This document shows positions 6,212-9,250 of a DNA stretch of 9,250 nt, piece by piece. Both the position numbers and the translations under genes were made by a program. This DNA comes from Methylacidiphilum caldifontis (GTDB taxonomy: Bacteria > Verrucomicrobiota > Verrucomicrobiia > Methylacidiphilales > CAMAQI01). The notes below the pieces were generated by a model. It saw only the letters and a list, made by a program, of their open reading frames with translations. It had not been told where the DNA came from and made no database searches. The first letter of the stretch is position 1, and every line of letters starts with the position of its first letter. Location of the stretch: contig CAMAQI010000086.1 in assembly GCA_945860255.1 (NCBI GenBank), forward strand, positions 1 through 9,250, read 5' to 3'.

Positions 6212-7206
6212 AAAAAACTTGGCATTTTTATTTCCAGATCAGTCTCCTCATTCTATCGGGATTGATCCTTGCCGCTTATTCTTTTTTATTTACGGGAGAA
6301 GGAATCTTTGGAGCGACTCCTAAAAATAGTGGAAAGAATGCAATCTCCTTGGAGTCCAGTGAGCTAGAGAACTTGAAAAATGAGATCATCACTCCTAAAG
6401 AATGGATTTCTAAAACAAAACATCGTCTGTTTCTTTCGGAAAAATATCTCTATTTTCCAGATAAAAATGAGATTAAAAAAGAAGATGAAAAGGTGATGGT
6501 GGGACCCTTTCCTTTGGGTTGGTTGCAAAAATATGATCTTCCGATTTTGGATTTGACCGTCGCAACTCAAGATCCTGATGGCGATGGATTTACGAATATT
6601 ATGGAATATCATTCCGAAAAACCGGAAGAGGGAACTAACCCGATCGACCCTCAAAGTCACGCTCCTTATATTTCTGCATTGAGAGTGAAAGAGGTTAAAA
6701 CAACAAAGATCGAATACAAATTTACGACGAGGCAAAAATTAGAAGGGATTGATGTTTATTCCGTTCTTGTTGAAAAAGGGGAGGAGAGAAACTCTTTTAT
6801 GAGGAAACAAGGAGAGAAGATCGGAGGATTTGAGATTGTGGGATTTACCCCTAAAAAAACGATCAAGAAAAGTGCCTCAACAGGATCGGAGGAGGAAGTT
6901 GATGTTTCTGAGTTAGAAGTGGTGAATAAGGAGCTTGAGATGACGACTGTATTGGTGCAAGGAGAGGCTAAAAATATTCCTGAAATTCATGCGACCTTTG
7001 TTTTGGCTCTCGTTAATCGACTCGACCAACCCTTTCCTGCAGAACGAGGCAAGTCGTTTGATTTAATGGGAGAAAAATATCGAATTATCGATGCCAGTGG
7101 AGTCGGTGTTAAAGTGAAGAAGGTGGATTCAACGGAGGAATACCTCATTCCAAATCTCTCTGCTGACGACTTGAGGCAGTTGCCAGCGAAAGTTGAAAAA
7201 AAATAA
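6208..7206 (+). CDS. Single-pass envelope protein with calcium-type loop, Amuc_1099 position (PilP/GspC-like slot)
   Basis: A 332-residue protein when started at GTG 6208. Basic MKKTWHFYFQ leads into a membrane helix or signal anchor (about 10-28), so most of the chain is periplasmic. At 120-153 there is a loop reading DPDGDGFTNIMEY (122-134), followed by GTNPIDP (142-148) and SHAP. This is the acidic pattern of thrombospondin type-3, dockerin-like or EF-hand-like calcium sites (D122, D124, D126, N130, E133). An acidic Ser/Glu linker (about 222-245) precedes a beta-rich C-terminal domain (about 246-316) with FDLMGEKYRIIDASGVGVKVKK (284-305, cited by G288, Y291 and the strand 300-305). The gene lies between a PilO-like protein and the secretin, where PilP or GspC is found in related systems; bridging to the secretin is inferred from position only. 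I recognise the family as Amuc_1099-like by order, anchor and the DxDxDG loop, with moderate certainty. It ends 67 nt before the secretin gene. Confidence 0.78.
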   Translation: MKKTWHFYFQISLLILSGLILAAYSFLFTGEGIFGATPKNSGKNAISLESSELENLKNEIITPKEWISKTKHRLFLSEKYLYFPDKNEIKKEDEKVMVGPFPLGWLQKYDLPILDLTVATQDPDGDGFTNIMEYHSEKPEEGTNPIDPQSHAPYISALRVKEVKTTKIEYKFTTRQKLEGIDVYSVLVEKGEERNSFMRKQGEKIGGFEIVGFTPKKTIKKSASTGSEEEVDVSELEVVNKELEMTTVLVQGEAKNIPEIHATFVLALVNRLDQPFPAERGKSFDLMGEKYRIIDASGVGVKVKKVDSTEEYLIPNLSADDLRQLPAKVEKK

Positions 7207-7209
7207 TAC

Positions 7210-7230
7210 GATCTTTTCCCCTAAAAGATT
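7210..7230 (+). terminator. Small AT-rich hairpin between Amuc_1099-like and secretin genes
   Basis: ATCTTTT (7211-7217) and AAAAGAT (7223-7229) form a perfect 7-bp stem, extendable by a G-U pair (7210/7230), around a CCCCT loop. T-rich sequence follows (7235-7238 and 7241-7246). The stem has only one G-C pair, so it would be at most a weak, leaky terminator. It also overlaps the first base of the -35 box of the next promoter, so an operator or chance dyad is as likely. Confidence 0.3.
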
Positions 7231-7257
7231 GACATTTTACTTTTTTAAACATAAAAA
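7229..7257 (+). promoter_or_regulatory. Sigma70-like promoter for the secretin gene
   Basis: A perfect TTGACA -35 box (7229-7234), a 17-nt spacer and a weaker TAAAAA -10 box (7252-7257) predict a start near 7263-7265. That gives a leader of about 10 nt containing TAAGG (7263-7267), 6 nt before ATG 7274. The secretin could thus be expressed separately from the upstream genes. Confidence 0.5.
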
Positions 7258-7273
7258 CAAAATAAGGTAAACT

Positions 7274-9250
7274 ATGAAACATTTTAATTTTTCTTTGATG
7301 TTAACGATGGGATTACTATTATTTGCTGTTCAAGAGATTTTTTCTCAGGCAGAGGGGGCTCCTGCTCCCGTGATTGAAACGAATCAAGTGAATTCTCCAG
7401 ATCTCTCAGTGGTTAAAGCAGACGAAGAGGCAGGAAGACGTCAAGACCGTGATTTTCAATATAATGAGGCACTTCATGAGGCAGAGCGACTTGCAGAGGC
7501 TCGTGAGTATGATAAGGCTCTCGAAAAATATGAATTTATTGTGCGTAATGTTCCTGCTTATCGCCCTCAATTTGAAAGTGCCCGTTTGGGGATCGCTCAG
7601 ATTAAGGTCATGCAGGCCGATGATGCTTTGAGTGCTAAGGAATATGAAAAAGCCAAAGCGCTTATTCAAGAGGCTCGAAAATTATCTCCCGATGATCGTG
7701 GAATTTATAGTGCAGAGAAAGAATTTAATCGAGTTTATGGTAAAGTGTCTGATCAGAAAAAACGAGTGGATGGTGTCGAGGGAAATCCTGCGATTACCCC
7801 AGCCCTTAAAGAGAATCTTCTCCAAATCGAAAAGCTCGTTTATGAAGGCGATCGTCTTCGTGAAACGGGACAATACGATGCGGCAAGAAATCGATACGAG
7901 AGAGTTCTTGCGATCGATAAATATAACAAATTTGCCAGGACTCGTTTAATGGAACTTCAGAAAAAGCAGCTAGAGTTTGCAAAGCTTTCTCGTGAAACCA
8001 CCAGAAAAGAGGCAATGAATCAAGTGAATGAGCGTTGGAGCGAGCCCGTTTTAATGGAGAATGTCCTCACCACACGGCCTGTTGATTTAAATTCAGCGGT
8101 CTCGAATGTTGCGAAAATGCGAAAGAAATTAGAGGAGATCATCATTAAAGAGATCTCCTTTAATGAGGCTCCGATTGAGGATGTGGTGACTTTTTTAACG
8201 GTTAAAAGCCGTGAATCAGACCCCGCTGGAGAAGGGGTAAATTTTGTTTTGAAACAAGGAGGAATTGTGGCTCCGACTTTAGCGGTCACTGGGGCAAAGC
8301 CCGCAACGGCAGCAGCTCCTGCAAAGCCGAGTAAAATTCCCCCTGTTACGATTACCCTGAGTAATCTTCCTTTAAGCGAGGTTCTTCGATTTATTAATAC
8401 CACCACCGGATTAAAAACACAGATTGATGATTATGCCGTTGTTTTATTGCCCCAAAGCGATGATGCCACCACTCTTTCAACACGAACCTATTCGGTTCCT
8501 GCAAATTTTCTCACCTCGACAGCGAACTCTAAAGGAGGGGCGATTGATGTGAAGAAAGATTTAACCGATAAAGGGGTCTCCTTTACCTCAGAACAATCGA
8601 AAGCGATTTTCTTAGCGACCCAAAGTAAAATGGTGGTTAAAAATACGCAAGATCAACTCGATGTCATTCAAGGGTTGATTGATGCCGTTGCGCTTAAAGA
8701 GGAGGCGCAAGTCGAGCTCGAGGCTCGAATGGTGGAATTTACCGATGATGCGTTAAAGGAATTGAGTTTTAATTACCTTGTTGGCGTCAGTAATTCTCGT
8801 TTAAATCTATTGAGAAATGGGGGGGCTGCCTTTAATACGAGTGCTGGAAACGTTTCCTCACAATCATTATTAGCAAGTAGTGGTCTCCGAGATGGAAAAA
8901 ATAACTCTGATACAGGTCAGTTTCCGACGGCACAAAGTAACGTCTATGGAGGTTTAAGTCAGAATCAATTGGATTCTCTTTTGAGCGTCTACCCCTTCAC
9001 TTCGGCGACTGCAGGGGTGATTTATCCGCAGACTCCCAATGTTTTGAGTGCTGCGTTTAATCTCGATGGACATGCGGTTGGAATGCTTTTGAGAGCTATT
9101 GATCAGGTCACGGGAGTCGATACACTCCTCTCTCCGAAAATAGTCACTCGGAATCGTACAGCGGCAAAGATAGAGGTCGGAAGAGAGATGAAATATCCGA
9201 GTGCCTTCGAAAGCCCCGATGTTTCGACAACGGCATATCAATTTAATAAT
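7274..9250 (+). CDS. TPR-containing outer-membrane secretin, Amuc_1098/PilQ/GspD type (3' partial)
   Basis: An open frame of 659 codons that runs off the window without a stop. The secretin would form the multimeric outer-membrane channel of the complex. A signal peptide covers about residues 1-25 (hydrophobic core 6-19, likely cut near FSQ-AEG). Helical TPR-like repeats follow (about 62-155 and 180-235; for example EAREYDKALEKYEFIV at 75-90 and TGQYDAARNRYERVLAID at 198-215). Next is a periplasmic N-domain, ISFNEAPIEDVVTFL (294-308) and VTITLSNLPLSEVLRFI (358-374), interrupted by an Ala/Pro-rich linker (331-357). A second N-domain (about 402-472) contains SFTSEQSKAIF and MVVKNTQDQLDVI. The secretin core begins at VELEARMVEF (480-489) and includes the signature SPKIVTRNRTAAKIEVG (620-636). 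The rest of the beta-barrel lies beyond 9250. Start: ATG 7274 with TAAGG 6 nt upstream; no better upstream start keeps the signal peptide. The length of the TPR region separates it from standard PilQ or GspD. Confidence 0.92.
   Translation, partial: MKHFNFSLMLTMGLLLFAVQEIFSQAEGAPAPVIETNQVNSPDLSVVKADEEAGRRQDRDFQYNEALHEAERLAEAREYDKALEKYEFIVRNVPAYRPQFESARLGIAQIKVMQADDALSAKEYEKAKALIQEARKLSPDDRGIYSAEKEFNRVYGKVSDQKKRVDGVEGNPAITPALKENLLQIEKLVYEGDRLRETGQYDAARNRYERVLAIDKYNKFARTRLMELQKKQLEFAKLSRETTRKEAMNQVNERWSEPVLMENVLTTRPVDLNSAVSNVAKMRKKLEEIIIKEISFNEAPIEDVVTFLTVKSRESDPAGEGVNFVLKQGGIVAPTLAVTGAKPATAAAPAKPSKIPPVTITLSNLPLSEVLRFINTTTGLKTQIDDYAVVLLPQSDDATTLSTRTYSVPANFLTSTANSKGGAIDVKKDLTDKGVSFTSEQSKAIFLATQSKMVVKNTQDQLDVIQGLIDAVALKEEAQVELEARMVEFTDDALKELSFNYLVGVSNSRLNLLRNGGAAFNTSAGNVSSQSLLASSGLRDGKNNSDTGQFPTAQSNVYGGLSQNQLDSLLSVYPFTSATAGVIYPQTPNVLSAAFNLDGHAVGMLLRAIDQVTGVDTLLSPKIVTRNRTAAKIEVGREMKYPSAFESPDVSTTAYQFNN

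Noticed and set aside
6364..6735. 123-codon minus-strand frame within the 6208 gene
   Set aside because: Composition is Phe/Arg/Ile-heavy, typical of the complement of AT-rich coding DNA; the + strand frame carries the membrane helix and calcium-type loop.
7449..7949. Two short + strand frames (7449-7631 and 7632-7949) ahead of the secretin core
   Set aside because: They lie in another frame over the TPR region of the 7274 gene, whose frame is continuous and has a signal peptide and repeats.
8020..8406. 128-codon open frame on the minus strand inside the secretin gene
   Set aside because: It is antisense to recognisable secretin N-domains, and its product has low-complexity Ala/Gly composition with no motif or ribosome-binding site.

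Overview
The window reads as a low-GC member of the Verrucomicrobiota. The main evidence is a run of five co-directional genes whose order, lengths, membrane topology and recognisable domains match the Amuc_1102-1101-1100-1099-1098 cluster of Akkermansia muciniphila, a type IV pilus-like envelope complex. The assignment is made from memory of that family, not from a search. All supported genes lie on the + strand and coding density is high; I see no RNA genes, CRISPR, insertion sequences or phage genes.

Layout. (1) 1-1353: the 3' part of a serine/threonine protein kinase gene. A degenerate FHA-like domain precedes a complete kinase domain, and one membrane helix sits at the extreme C-terminus. 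The reading frame is open to the window edge, so the true start lies upstream. (2) 1428-2489: a GT4-type (GT-B fold) glycosyltransferase. (3) 2490-2706: a non-coding spacer with a small dyad and a sigma70-like promoter lying almost directly against the next start codon. (4) 2707-7206: a tightly packed set of four genes. These are a secreted or anchored small protein (Amuc_1102-like), a fused PilM-PilN protein (Amuc_1101 position), a PilO-like protein (Amuc_1100-like) and a single-pass protein with a calcium-type DxDxDG loop (Amuc_1099 position). The last three are linked by 4-nt overlaps at TTG and GTG starts, each with a good Shine-Dalgarno sequence. (5) 7207-7273: a spacer with a small hairpin and a TTGACA promoter. 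(6) 7274-9250: a TPR-containing secretin (Amuc_1098/PilQ/GspD type) that runs off the window.

How they fit together. By analogy with type IV pilus and type II secretion alignment complexes, the actin-like PilM half of the 3495 protein sits in the cytoplasm. Its PilN half and the PilO-like protein form the inner-membrane, periplasmic pair. The 6208 protein occupies the position of PilP or GspC, which bridges to the secretin, and the 7274 product forms the outer-membrane pore. PilM+PilN in one chain gives the architecture of GspL, but with PilM-type nucleotide-binding motifs retained. No pilin, prepilin peptidase, assembly ATPase or platform protein is encoded here, so they must lie elsewhere if the complex builds a filament. 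The kinase and glycosyltransferase share the strand but are separated by a promoter, and I see no direct functional link.
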